DNA of 64,000 bases from Rhizobium leguminosarum bv. viciae USDA 2370 (GTDB lineage: Bacteria; Pseudomonadota; Alphaproteobacteria; Rhizobiales; Rhizobiaceae), in the NCBI RefSeq assembly GCF_002008365.1, contig NZ_MRDL01000007.1:79195-143194 (forward strand), in the 5' to 3' direction. Below are positions 1-8,048 of the stretch, in pieces. Each line of letters starts with the position of its first letter. Position 1 is the first letter of the stretch. The notes beneath the pieces are model-generated. The model did not search any database. It had not been told where the DNA came from and worked only from the letters and a program-made list of their open reading frames with translations. Made by a program: the position numbers and the translations under genes.

Positions 1-721
1 CCTCATTCCGGGCGCGTTCATCACGCTTGTTCCACTGATAATGATAGTGGAAGACCATGGCTATCACGTCTTGGAAGCTTTCGATAAAGCGGTTTGGCGC
101 GACTGCGGTAATTAGCCGGTGGAACCGGCTGTCCAGCTCCGAGAAATCCTGAAACCGGGCGTCGATATCCGCGAGCAGTTCCAAATGTGCCGCCCGCATA
201 GATTGGATCTGTTTCCAGACGGGCGACCCGTCGGGCAGGGCAGCGAAAAGCCGTGCGGAGCGCATTTCGAACATCTCTCTGATCTCGAACAGCTCGAGTG
301 CGAAACTGGCTGTGAACCCTTTAAAAACCCAGCCTGCATTCTGACGCTTCTCGATCAGCCCATATTTCTGAAATCGATTGAGAAACTCACGGACAATCGT
401 TGTCGCGACGCCGAATTTCCGAGCTAGTTCCGCCTCGTTGATTTCTGTGCCCGGACAGGCATCGCCGCGCAGCATCCATTCCATGAAGCTCGTCTCGACC
501 TGTTCCGAAATTGCCAAGGTCTCTTTCTTCGGATAGCGCTCTTTCTGTCGTGGCTGCTCACGTATGATCCGCCTGTGTGCTTCAGATATGATGATCCCAC
601 GTGCGGACATCCCCGCCAGCACCTTCCGCACCGTTGTTCTGCTCACGCCAAGCTGGGCGCGCAGTGCATTTTCGGACGGCAATTCCGCCCCAAGATCGAG
701 CGTGCGAATGATATCGATCAT
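1..721 (-). CDS. GntR-family regulator with two winged-helix domains and an FCD domain (partial)
   Basis: The frame stays open from about 721 to the left edge, so the C-terminus lies outside the window. Three parts are visible: a GntR winged helix at residues 1-50 (LPSENALRAQLGVSRTTVRK), a second one at about 76-135 (INEAELARKFGVATTIVREF), and an FCD ligand domain from about 140 with a likely metal ligand set (D and H in LDSRFHRL, then HYHYQW). Ordinary FadR-type proteins have only one winged helix. The only ATG in frame is at 721, and it leaves the first helix short, so a non-standard upstream start is possible. It is divergent from the sugar transporter and is its probable repressor (inference). 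Confidence 0.85.
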   Translation of the reverse strand, partial: MIDIIRTLDLGAELPSENALRAQLGVSRTTVRKVLAGMSARGIIISEAHRRIIREQPRQKERYPKKETLAISEQVETSFMEWMLRGDACPGTEINEAELARKFGVATTIVREFLNRFQKYGLIEKRQNAGWVFKGFTASFALELFEIREMFEMRSARLFAALPDGSPVWKQIQSMRAAHLELLADIDARFQDFSELDSRFHRLITAVAPNRFIESFQDVIAMVFHYHYQWNKRDERARNE

Positions 722-759
722 ATCATTGAATGCCCGCTTGAAAGTCGTATCCGTTCTAA

Positions 760-850
760 TAGTGCAACTCGTGATATGATTAGATATCCATAAAAAACAA
801 TTTGACGCACGTGTATCATATGTTTCTTATGTATAAAAAACGGGGGAGGC
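760..850 (+). promoter_or_regulatory. Promoter/operator region of the sugar transporter operon
   Basis: AT-rich gap between the divergent GntR gene and the permease. TTGACG at 802-807 is a possible -35 box, with TTATGT/TATA-like bases about 17-20 nt downstream. Near-palindromes (GATATgattagATATC at about 774-789 and tgTATCATATg at about 812-822) are candidate GntR sites. The assignment is by eye only. A purine-rich Shine-Dalgarno tract (gggggagg) lies at about 842-849. Confidence 0.35.
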
Positions 851-859
851 TAGGGGAAT

Positions 860-1918
860 TTGGAAGACTCCGGGATTCTGCCTCAGAATTCGTCCCGGCC
901 TGGTGGTTCGCACGATGCAACCTTCCAGCCGAGACAATCTGGCATCACATTCGCACTGAAGCTATTGAGCCTTGGCCCTCTATTGATCCTGATTATGCTC
1001 ATCGCCGTCGTCAGTTTGATCACACCGGCTTTTCTAAAGCCGGTTAACCTGGGGAACATCCTGGCGCAGACTGCAGTGATTGCTGTTGTAGCAATGGGGC
1101 AGCAACTCGTTATCCTGACGCGCGGCATCGACCTGTCTGTCGGCTCGAATCTTGCGCTGGCAACAGTCATCGGCGGACTTGTCTATCAGCAGGTTGATTC
1201 TTCAGTCGTCGTCATTATGGCCATGCTGCTTGCCGGCGCTGCCATTGGTGCGGTCAACGGCCTGGTCTTTGTCTACGGTCGGCTGCCACACCCCTTTATC
1301 ATTACACTTGCGACCTTGAGTATCTGCCGCGGTCTGGCACTTGCATTGGCGCCCGGCCACACCACCATGCGCGGGATGCCCGATGCAGTGACCGCGATCG
1401 GTGGCGGTACGACGCTTGGTGTGCCCAATTCCTTCTTTGCCGTTGCGATGTTCGCGCTTCTTTTTCTGATCCTGACGAAGTCGATTGTCTTTGGCCGTTG
1501 GATCTATGCGGTCGGCGGCGCGCCGAATGCCGCCAGAAGCATGGGTATCCCGGTAAAGGGCGTTCTGCTCGCAACCTACATTATTTGCGGCTTTTGTGCA
1601 GGTGTCGGCGCGGTGCTGCTCGCAGGACGGACCGCCGCCGCCTCGCCAATCTACGGCAATCTTTTGGAACTCGACACGATTGCTGCGGTGATTATCGGTG
1701 GCGCCAGCTTCCTTGGCGGACGAGGCCATCTCGGCCACGCCCTGATCGGCGCGGTGCTGATCGGCGTCATCCGCAACGCCCTTAACCTTCTAGGGGTCGA
1801 CGTGTTCTTTCAAATGATCGCGATTGGGCTCGTCATCGTCATCGCCGTAGAGGCCGACGTGCTTCGTAACCATCTCGAGGCGCGCGCGCGTGTGCTTCAA
1901 TCGGCGAGAGTGCAATGA
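860..1918 (+). CDS. Sugar ABC transporter permease (CUT2/RbsC family)
   Basis: Inner-membrane channel subunit of a ribose/fructose-type importer, 352 residues, with a row of hydrophobic helices starting at LLSLGPLLILIML. The conserved family segments GIDLSVGSN (about residue 90) and GGASFLGGRG near the C-terminus are present. The start is TTG at 860, which places the gggaggctagggg tract just upstream; no in-frame ATG precedes the first membrane helix. The stop overlaps the ATPase start as ATGA, so the two are coupled in translation. The substrate is not readable from sequence; ribose, fructose and xylose are all possible for this family. Confidence 0.9.
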   Translation: MEDSGILPQNSSRPGGSHDATFQPRQSGITFALKLLSLGPLLILIMLIAVVSLITPAFLKPVNLGNILAQTAVIAVVAMGQQLVILTRGIDLSVGSNLALATVIGGLVYQQVDSSVVVIMAMLLAGAAIGAVNGLVFVYGRLPHPFIITLATLSICRGLALALAPGHTTMRGMPDAVTAIGGGTTLGVPNSFFAVAMFALLFLILTKSIVFGRWIYAVGGAPNAARSMGIPVKGVLLATYIICGFCAGVGAVLLAGRTAAASPIYGNLLELDTIAAVIIGGASFLGGRGHLGHALIGAVLIGVIRNALNLLGVDVFFQMIAIGLVIVIAVEADVLRNHLEARARVLQSARVQ

Positions 1919-2679
1919 ACACTGCATCCACCACACCGGCACTTTCGGTTCGAAACGCCCAGAAGCGCTTTGGCGCCATCCATGCCCTGAAAAATGTAAG
2001 CTTTGATGCCTATGCAGGTGAGGTAACCGCTCTCTTGGGTGACAACGGCGCCGGCAAGTCGACGCTCGTCAAATGCATCAGTGGGCTTCATAGTCTCGAC
2101 GAAGGAGAAATCCTCGTGGATGGTGCGCCCGTATCGCTCCATTCAACGGCCGCCGCCCGCCGCGCCGGTATTGAAACCGTCTATCAGGATCTGGCGCTTT
2201 TCGACAACCTGACCCCCGTACAGAATTTCTATTGCGGACGAGAAATCTCTTTCCCCTCCTGGCTGCCGCGTCCGCTCCGCATCCTCAACACGGGCCTGAT
2301 GAAGCGGGAAGCAGCGAGCGTCATCGATCGCCTGAAGGTTAAGCTGCCGAGATTCGATGCGCCGGTCGCGCTGATGTCTGGGGGACAGCGACAGGCGATC
2401 GCGGTCGCGCGCGCCATTGTTTTTGCGCGCAAGCTGGTAATCCTTGACGAACCAACCGCCGCCCTCGGTCTTCGCGAGTCTCGCCAGGTTCTTGACCTTA
2501 TCCATCAGCTCAAAGCCGACGGCAATGCCGTGATCATCATCACGCACAATATGGAGCATGTCGTCGAAATCGCCGATCGGGCGGTTGTGCTGCGGCAGGG
2601 GCGCAAGGTGGGTGAACTGAAGCCAACGCAAGCGAACAAGCAGGACCTTGTCGCGATGATTGTCGGCGCCGAGGCTTAA
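1915..2679 (+). CDS. Sugar ABC transporter ATP-binding protein, single-cassette (FrcA-like)
   Basis: ATPase that powers the adjacent permease. Walker A is GDNGAGKST (about residue 42), the signature is LMSGGQRQA, and Walker B is LVILDEPTAAL. At 254 residues it holds one cassette, unlike RbsA/XylG, which are double-length. FrcA of the rhizobial fructose transporter has the same half-size form, so this subunit probably acts as a homodimer. The start overlaps the permease stop by 4 bp. The gap to the binding-protein gene is about 80 bp with its own ribosome binding site. Confidence 0.9.
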   Translation: MNTASTTPALSVRNAQKRFGAIHALKNVSFDAYAGEVTALLGDNGAGKSTLVKCISGLHSLDEGEILVDGAPVSLHSTAAARRAGIETVYQDLALFDNLTPVQNFYCGREISFPSWLPRPLRILNTGLMKREAASVIDRLKVKLPRFDAPVALMSGGQRQAIAVARAIVFARKLVILDEPTAALGLRESRQVLDLIHQLKADGNAVIIITHNMEHVVEIADRAVVLRQGRKVGELKPTQANKQDLVAMIVGAEA

Positions 2680-2758
2680 AAGGAGATCGCTGCTTCTTTG
2701 GGGCAGCGGACAACGAGATCGCTCTAGAGGAGGGCGGTCGAAACATGGGAGGTCTATC

Positions 2759-3676
2759 ATGAAACTGCAATCCCTGCTGGGCGCTCTTGCGCTCCTGGCC
2801 GTCGCTATAGTCCCGTCCTGGGCGCAGGAGCCGGTCAAGCTCGGCTTTATAACCAAATTCCCTGTACCGTTCTTCGCAACAATGGAGAACGCAGCCAAAG
2901 ATTATGCAAAGAGAAATCCCGGCGTCGAGATCATCTACGGGCAAGGTACATCGGCAACCGACATCGAGGGCCAGATTGCACAGATCGAGTCCATGGTGAC
3001 ACGAGGCGTGCAGGGCATTGCCCTCACGCCCGTCGATCCCACCGTGTCCACTGCGCTGGACAAGGCGGTGGCGGCCGGTGTCAAGATCGTGCTGATGGAT
3101 AACAACATTCCGGATTGGAAAGGCAGGACGGCACTTGCCACGACCAATAATTTCGCTGCGGGCAAAATCGCTGGCGAATATCTCAAAACCGTTCTTAAAG
3201 CCGGCGACACGCTCGGGATTCTCGAGGGCGTGCCCGGTGTGCCGGCGCTTGATGACCGCGTGAACGGTATGCTTGAAGGGCTGAACGGCCTTGATGTCAA
3301 GATCGTCGGGAAAGGCGCAACAAACTGCACCGAGGAGCTCGGGATCAGTGTCGCCGAGGATCTGCTCACGAAGAACCCGGATCTCAAGGCCATTTATGCC
3401 GCTTGCGGCCCGCCCGCTGCTGGCGCGGCGCGCGCAATCAAGAACGCTGGCACTGCCAATGACAAGATTGTGCTGGTCGGTTTCGATTTCTGCTGCGGCG
3501 AAGAGGAAGCGCTGAAGAGTGGAGTCGAGGATGCGTCGGTTGCGCAGTTCCCCACCAAGATGGCTGAACTCGGTGTGGATGCGCTGGTAAAATCGATTCG
3601 CGGAGAGAAGGTTGAGTCCTTGATTGACTCCGGCGCTGCGCTCGTGACGCCGGAGAATATGGCGAAATTCAAGTGA
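2759..3676 (+). CDS. Sugar ABC transporter periplasmic substrate-binding protein
   Basis: Periplasmic-binding-protein type 1 (RbsB-like), 305 residues. A Sec signal peptide covers about residues 1-23 (hydrophobic core LLGALALLAVAIV, cleavage after SWA). The mature part begins KLGFITKFPVPFFATMENAA and carries the typical TPVDPT, DNNIPDW and GFD segments. Start ATG 2759 follows gggaggtc at 2747-2754. An upstream in-frame extension to 2660 has no signal-peptide logic and is rejected. It is last in the operon; the order permease-ATPase-binding protein differs from the more common binding-protein-first order. Confidence 0.9.
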   Translation: MKLQSLLGALALLAVAIVPSWAQEPVKLGFITKFPVPFFATMENAAKDYAKRNPGVEIIYGQGTSATDIEGQIAQIESMVTRGVQGIALTPVDPTVSTALDKAVAAGVKIVLMDNNIPDWKGRTALATTNNFAAGKIAGEYLKTVLKAGDTLGILEGVPGVPALDDRVNGMLEGLNGLDVKIVGKGATNCTEELGISVAEDLLTKNPDLKAIYAACGPPAAGAARAIKNAGTANDKIVLVGFDFCCGEEEALKSGVEDASVAQFPTKMAELGVDALVKSIRGEKVESLIDSGAALVTPENMAKFK

Positions 3677-3842
3677 ACCGTCGCCCCTGTGGGGATCGGA
3701 TCACGCAAACGGTCCGTCCTTCGCTGGGCGGGCCGGCGGGTGACCGCTCGTTGTGCCCAGATTTCAATCTTTTATCGGGACGGCCAGCACGCCTTCAGCA
3801 AAGCCTTGGCTGATCGTTATCGATGGTGAGGCGCGCGACGCT

Positions 3843-4073
3843 TTAGCGCCGCTGGTTCGGCAGCACGCCGGCGCGTTTGTCGGCCTCGATCGCCGAGATC
3901 ACGTCGGCATAGGGCTCCTGCCGGGCAACACTCCAGTAGCGCAATTCATCGAGCGGGATCTGTTTTCCCGTCATCGCGCAGACGACATAGGAGCCGGGCG
4001 AGAGAATCTGGAAATCGCCATCGAGATACCGGATCTTCGCTTCGCGGTTTCCGTGTCCTTCGAACAAATTCAT
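3843..4073 (-). CDS. DUF2093 family small protein
   Basis: A 76-residue protein starting MNLFEGHGNREAKIRYLDGD. It matches, from memory, the DUF2093 family of small alphaproteobacterial proteins of unknown function. It has no signal peptide and no membrane segment. The chosen start is ATG 4073; the longer frame to 4199 runs through the palindromic repeats at 4104-4205 and is not credible as coding. It lies just downstream of mutL on the same strand. No function can be assigned. Confidence 0.8.
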   Translation of the reverse strand: MNLFEGHGNREAKIRYLDGDFQILSPGSYVVCAMTGKQIPLDELRYWSVARQEPYADVISAIEADKRAGVLPNQRR

Positions 4074-4103
4074 GCGCTCCGTTCCCTGCAGTCTGTCATT
4101 AAA

Positions 4104-4148
4104 GCATGTTGCGCAAAAGTGTGCCGCGGTTTTGCGATCACGACATGC
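4104..4148. repeat. Rhizobial intergenic palindrome (AAGTGtgcnGCGGTTtt core)
   Basis: Starts GCATGTTGCGCAAAAGTG and ends CACGACATGC, giving an imperfect hairpin of about 45 nt. The core AAAAGTGTGCCGCGGTTTT is shared with the elements at 17251, 17308, 25768, 25826 and 29651. It lies between mutL and the DUF2093 gene and could form a hairpin in their joint transcript. Confidence 0.75.
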
Positions 4149-4163
4149 GGAACACCAAAGACC

Positions 4164-4205
4164 TAAAGCGTGGCAAGCGAATCTGAAAGATCGCGACACG
4201 CTTTA
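4164..4205. repeat. Second short palindrome next to the first
   Basis: Begins TAAAGCGTggc and ends gacACGCTTTA, an inverted pair with GAATCTGAAAGATC inside. Together with the element at 4104 it forms a mosaic of two different palindromes in about 100 bp. Confidence 0.6.
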
Positions 4206-4244
4206 GTCTGCCATACTCCCGAAAGGGTTGCTTTTCCAGCTTTT

Positions 4245-6044
4245 TTAGCTTCTGCCGAAAAGCCGCTCGATATCGCTGAGCTTCAATTCGATATAGGTCG
4301 GCCGGCCGTGATTGCACTGGCCGGAGCCGGGCGTCACTTCCATTTCCCGCAGCAGCGCGTTCATTTCCTCCGGTCGCAGCCGCCGTCCGGAGCGCACCGA
4401 GCCGTGGCAGGCCATGGTCGCCGCCACATATTCGAGCTTGGCCGATAGGCCCGACGCCGTGTCCCATTCGGCAATCTCGTCGGCAAGCTGGCGGATCAGC
4501 CCATGCGCATCGACCTCGCCGAGCATTGCCGGCGTCTCGCGCACGGCAATAGCGCCTGGGCCGAAACGCTCGATCGCAAGGCCGAGTTCGGAAAGCTCGG
4601 CCGCATGCTGCATCAACCGGTCGCAATCCTCTTCCGGAATGTCGATGATTTCGGGGATGAGCAGCACCTGAGAGGCCAGCCGCTTGGAGTGCAGCGCCTT
4701 GCGCATTGCTTCGAAGACCAGCCGCTCATGCGCGGCATGCTGGTCGACGATGACGAGCCCGTCCTCGGTCTGGGCGACGATATAGTTGGCGTGGATCTGC
4801 GCCCGCGCCGCGCCGAGCGGATACCGTGCGTTTGGTTCGGGGGCTGACGGCGGCGAAAACTGTGGCTCGGCCCGCGCCGTCGGCATCGAAAGTCCGTCGA
4901 AGGACGCCTGTGGTCGCTCGCCGAAACCCGTTGTCGGCTGAAAGGGCCGGGAGGGCGATGTCTCGGCCGACCATCCGCCCTGCGGCCGCTGGCTATTCGG
5001 CTGGAAGCCGGGGCGGAAGGAACGCAGCATGTCGCTCGCACCGGTCGTTGCCGCTCGGCTGCCGTCGCGCGCCAAGGCCTCGCGGATGGCGCCGACGATC
5101 AGACCGCGCACCAGGCCAGGATCGCGGAACCGCACGTCGGATTTTGCCGGATGCACATTGACGTCGACGAGAGCGGGATCGAGCGTGATCGACAGCACCG
5201 CCACCGGATAGCGTCCGGATGGGATCGTCTCGGCATAGGCGCCGCGGATCGCCGAGAGGATCAGCTTGTCCTGCACCGGCCGGCCGTTGACGAAGGCATA
5301 TTGATGAGCGGAGTTGCCACGGTTGAAGGTCGGCACGCCGGCAAAGCCGGTCAGCGAGATCTCTTCGCGCACGGCGTCGAGCGCAATCGCATTGTCCCGG
5401 AATTCCTTGCCGAGCACCTGCGCCATGCGCGCCAGATGATCGTCGGCGGTCGCCGGGAATTCCAGCGTCGTACGGTCCGAACCCGACAGCACGAAGCGCA
5501 CCGCCGGAAAGGCGATCGCCATGCGCTTGACGATCTCGGTAATGGCGCCGGCCTCGGCCTTCTCCGTCTTCAGGAATTTGAGCCGGGCCGGTGTGGCAAA
5601 GAACAGGTCGCGCACTTCGACGATCGTCCCGGGATTGGCGGCAGCCGGCCGCATATGCGCGATTTTGCCGCCGATCACGGCGATCTCGTGGCCGCCGGTG
5701 CTGTCGCGCTTGCGGCTTGCGATGCTGAGCCTCGCGACCGAGCCGATCGAGGGCAGCGCCTCGCCGCGGAAGCCGAGCGTACGGATATCTTCGAGCGTCT
5801 CCGATATCTTCGAGGTGCAGTGGCGCCTGACCGCCAGTTCCAGATCGGCCGCGTCCATGCCCGACCCGTTGTCGCTGACGCGCAGCAGCGCCTTGCCGCC
5901 GCCAGCCGTGGCGATTTCGATGCGCGTCGCGCCCGCGTCGAGCGCGTTTTCGATCAGTTCCTTGGCAGCGCTCGCCGGCCGTTCGATGACTTCGCCGGCG
6001 GCGATCTGGTTGATGAGAGTTTCGGAAAGCTGTCTGATGGCCAT
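4245..6044 (-). CDS. mutL: DNA mismatch repair protein MutL (endonuclease type)
   Basis: Couples MutS mismatch recognition to strand incision. The 599 residues have an N-terminal GHKL ATPase ([11 protein letters not shown] near residue 30, [20 protein letters not shown]), a variable Pro/Ser-rich linker at about 340-410, and a C-terminal dimerisation/nuclease domain. The metal motif [12 protein letters not shown] matches the endonuclease form DQHA-x2-E-x4-E, and the ACHGSVR and CNHGRPT motifs are also present. This fits an organism without MutH. The start [19 protein letters not shown] is the universal MutL N-terminus. Confidence 0.97.
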   Translation of the reverse strand: MAIRQLSETLINQIAAGEVIERPASAAKELIENALDAGATRIEIATAGGGKALLRVSDNGSGMDAADLELAVRRHCTSKISETLEDIRTLGFRGEALPSIGSVARLSIASRKRDSTGGHEIAVIGGKIAHMRPAAANPGTIVEVRDLFFATPARLKFLKTEKAEAGAITEIVKRMAIAFPAVRFVLSGSDRTTLEFPATADDHLARMAQVLGKEFRDNAIALDAVREEISLTGFAGVPTFNRGNSAHQYAFVNGRPVQDKLILSAIRGAYAETIPSGRYPVAVLSITLDPALVDVNVHPAKSDVRFRDPGLVRGLIVGAIREALARDGSRAATTGASDMLRSFRPGFQPNSQRPQGGWSAETSPSRPFQPTTGFGERPQASFDGLSMPTARAEPQFSPPSAPEPNARYPLGAARAQIHANYIVAQTEDGLVIVDQHAAHERLVFEAMRKALHSKRLASQVLLIPEIIDIPEEDCDRLMQHAAELSELGLAIERFGPGAIAVRETPAMLGEVDAHGLIRQLADEIAEWDTASGLSAKLEYVAATMACHGSVRSGRRLRPEEMNALLREMEVTPGSGQCNHGRPTYIELKLSDIERLFGRS

Positions 6045-6227
6045 GGGCTATTTTCGGGGATTCGCGGGCCGGAGGGAAGGGCTTTCGATGCGCTTTCCCA
6101 AAGCGTGATCACCGCCGTCTCCGAATTTGGGGGTGGCTAGTGTTAAGCCGGTTTTAACATAAAAATGGCATTTCTAATCACATACTTCCGGAAGCTGTGA
6201 AATCGAACAGATGTGGGACGCAATGGA

Positions 6228-7949
6228 ATGAGTGCCGGCTTCGAAAAGGCGGACACATCATCAGAAATCGATGGGTCTCCCGCCGAGGCCGATCTGCAGA
6301 CGGCGCTTTTCGATGTGGTGTGCGACAGCCTTTCCGCAGCTTTCATCATCTACGACAAGAACGATCACCTGATCTTCGCAAGCCGCCAGACCCTCGAATT
6401 CTTTCCGCTGCCCGCCGAAATGCTGAAGCCGGGCACGCGGCTTCGCGATTTCCTCGGTGCGATGTACGACACCGGCATTCGCCAGCAATATGATGTCAGG
6501 CAGGGCGGCTCGCTGAGCCGCGAGGACTGGCTGTCGCAGAAAATCGCCTCGCATTGGCGTGAGCGCTTCGACGCCGTCGAGCGCCACGGCGCCGATAGCT
6601 GGGTCCGCTTCGTCAAGCGCAGGCTGCCGGGTGGTTACGGCGTCACCATCATCTCCGACATTTCCGAAAACAAGAAGCGCGAAGAGCAATGGCGCTCCGA
6701 TCTGGAGCGCGTGCAGCTGACCGAGGACATTCTCGACAATCTGCCGTTTCCGCTTTTCGTCAAGGACCGCAACCTCACCTATGTCGCGGTCAATCTCGCC
6801 TTCTGCGAGAAATATCAAACGAGCGCCGACGAGGTGCTCGGGCGCAAGAGTGGTGATCTTTTTTCAGAGGAGATCGCCAAGCGTTTCGAGGAGAGCGACC
6901 GCCACGTACTGGAGACCGGCGAGATGTCCGTCTCTCGCCAGCGTCAGATCTCCCGCGACGGCATCGAGCGCGACATCGTCAGCCGCAAGCACCGCATCGG
7001 CAAACCCGGCCGCTATTTCCTGGTATCGACCATGCAGGACCTGCCGCGCGACGGCGCCGATCTCGACGAGTTCGGCCAAGCGTCCGCGATCACCGCCTCC
7101 AGCAATCAAAGCTACCGCCGGGCCTATGTGCCGGTACCAACCGGCGTCGAGCGGCGCGAACCGGCGGCGATGGAAGCGATCGTTCCGGAGAATTTCTCCG
7201 GCCGCAAGGTCCTCGTCGTCACTGCCGACCTCGCAGCCGAGACCGCCGCGTTGCGGACGCTGACGAAATACGGCTTCGAATCCTGCTCGGTCCGCGGCGA
7301 GGACGAAGAGGAGCGGTTCCTGGAGATCGCCACCTCCTCCGGCATCTCGCTCGATCTCTTGATCATCGACAACCAGATGGGCATGCGCTGCCTCGAGCTC
7401 GCCGAGCAATGCGGCATCCCGGCGCTCGTCATGGACGGTTTCCAGATCGCCAACGAGCTCACATTCCAGATCGCCCGCCATTTCAATCGCAACAGCCGCA
7501 GTGCTGCCGGTTCGGATACCGATTGGGAAATCAGCATTTCCGACGATGTGGTCGGCCTGCAGGTTCTCGTGGCCGAAGACAACGACATCAACCAGATCGT
7601 CTTCTCGCAGATCCTCGAAGGCCTCGGCTACCGCCATATGCTGGCAGCGACCGGCGACGAGGCCGTGCGCCTCTGGGCCGAGCACCGGCCACAGATCGTG
7701 CTGATGGATATTTCCCTGCCCGGTTTTAACGGCTTCGAGGCCGCGCGCCTCATCCGGCAGATGGAGGAAACCGGCGGCGGCACCCGCACTCCGATCATCG
7801 GCGTGCTCACCCAGGCCTTCGAGCGCGACCGCGCCGAATGCGTCAAATCAGGCATGGACGACGTCATCATGAAACCCGTCAGCCCCGATATGCTTGAGAC
7901 GGTGTTTCAGAAGTACCTGATGGACGAACCTATGCGGGCGCGAAACTAG
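6228..7949 (+). CDS. PAS-PAS-receiver signalling protein without kinase domain
   Basis: About 573 residues. Two PAS-like domains lie at about 20-145 and 160-270 (LDNLPFPLFVKDRNLTYVAVN). A degenerate receiver-like fold follows at about 328-420 (GRKVLVVTADLAAETAALR), and a complete receiver closes the protein at about 440-560, with acidic pocket AEDND, phospho-acceptor Asp in IVLMDISLPGFNG, and conserved Lys in IMKPVS. No HisKA or HATPase motifs are seen. It therefore resembles the tail of a hybrid kinase that has lost its catalytic core, or a relay scaffold. ATG 6228 is preferred; GTG at 6213 is the alternative. The partner kinase is unknown. Confidence 0.8.
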   Translation: MSAGFEKADTSSEIDGSPAEADLQTALFDVVCDSLSAAFIIYDKNDHLIFASRQTLEFFPLPAEMLKPGTRLRDFLGAMYDTGIRQQYDVRQGGSLSREDWLSQKIASHWRERFDAVERHGADSWVRFVKRRLPGGYGVTIISDISENKKREEQWRSDLERVQLTEDILDNLPFPLFVKDRNLTYVAVNLAFCEKYQTSADEVLGRKSGDLFSEEIAKRFEESDRHVLETGEMSVSRQRQISRDGIERDIVSRKHRIGKPGRYFLVSTMQDLPRDGADLDEFGQASAITASSNQSYRRAYVPVPTGVERREPAAMEAIVPENFSGRKVLVVTADLAAETAALRTLTKYGFESCSVRGEDEEERFLEIATSSGISLDLLIIDNQMGMRCLELAEQCGIPALVMDGFQIANELTFQIARHFNRNSRSAAGSDTDWEISISDDVVGLQVLVAEDNDINQIVFSQILEGLGYRHMLAATGDEAVRLWAEHRPQIVLMDISLPGFNGFEAARLIRQMEETGGGTRTPIIGVLTQAFERDRAECVKSGMDDVIMKPVSPDMLETVFQKYLMDEPMRARN

Positions 7950-8048
7950 AAGGCGATACCCGTCAACTCCCTAGAATTTGGGCGTTTCAGGCGGCAGAGG
8001 CCGCTGATTTCCTATCGAATTGTTAAGACATGCCGGTCATTCTTTTGC

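Noticed and set aside
5151..6140. 329-codon plus-strand frame over mutL
   Set aside because: Antisense shadow of mutL; no ribosome binding site and no protein family resemblance.
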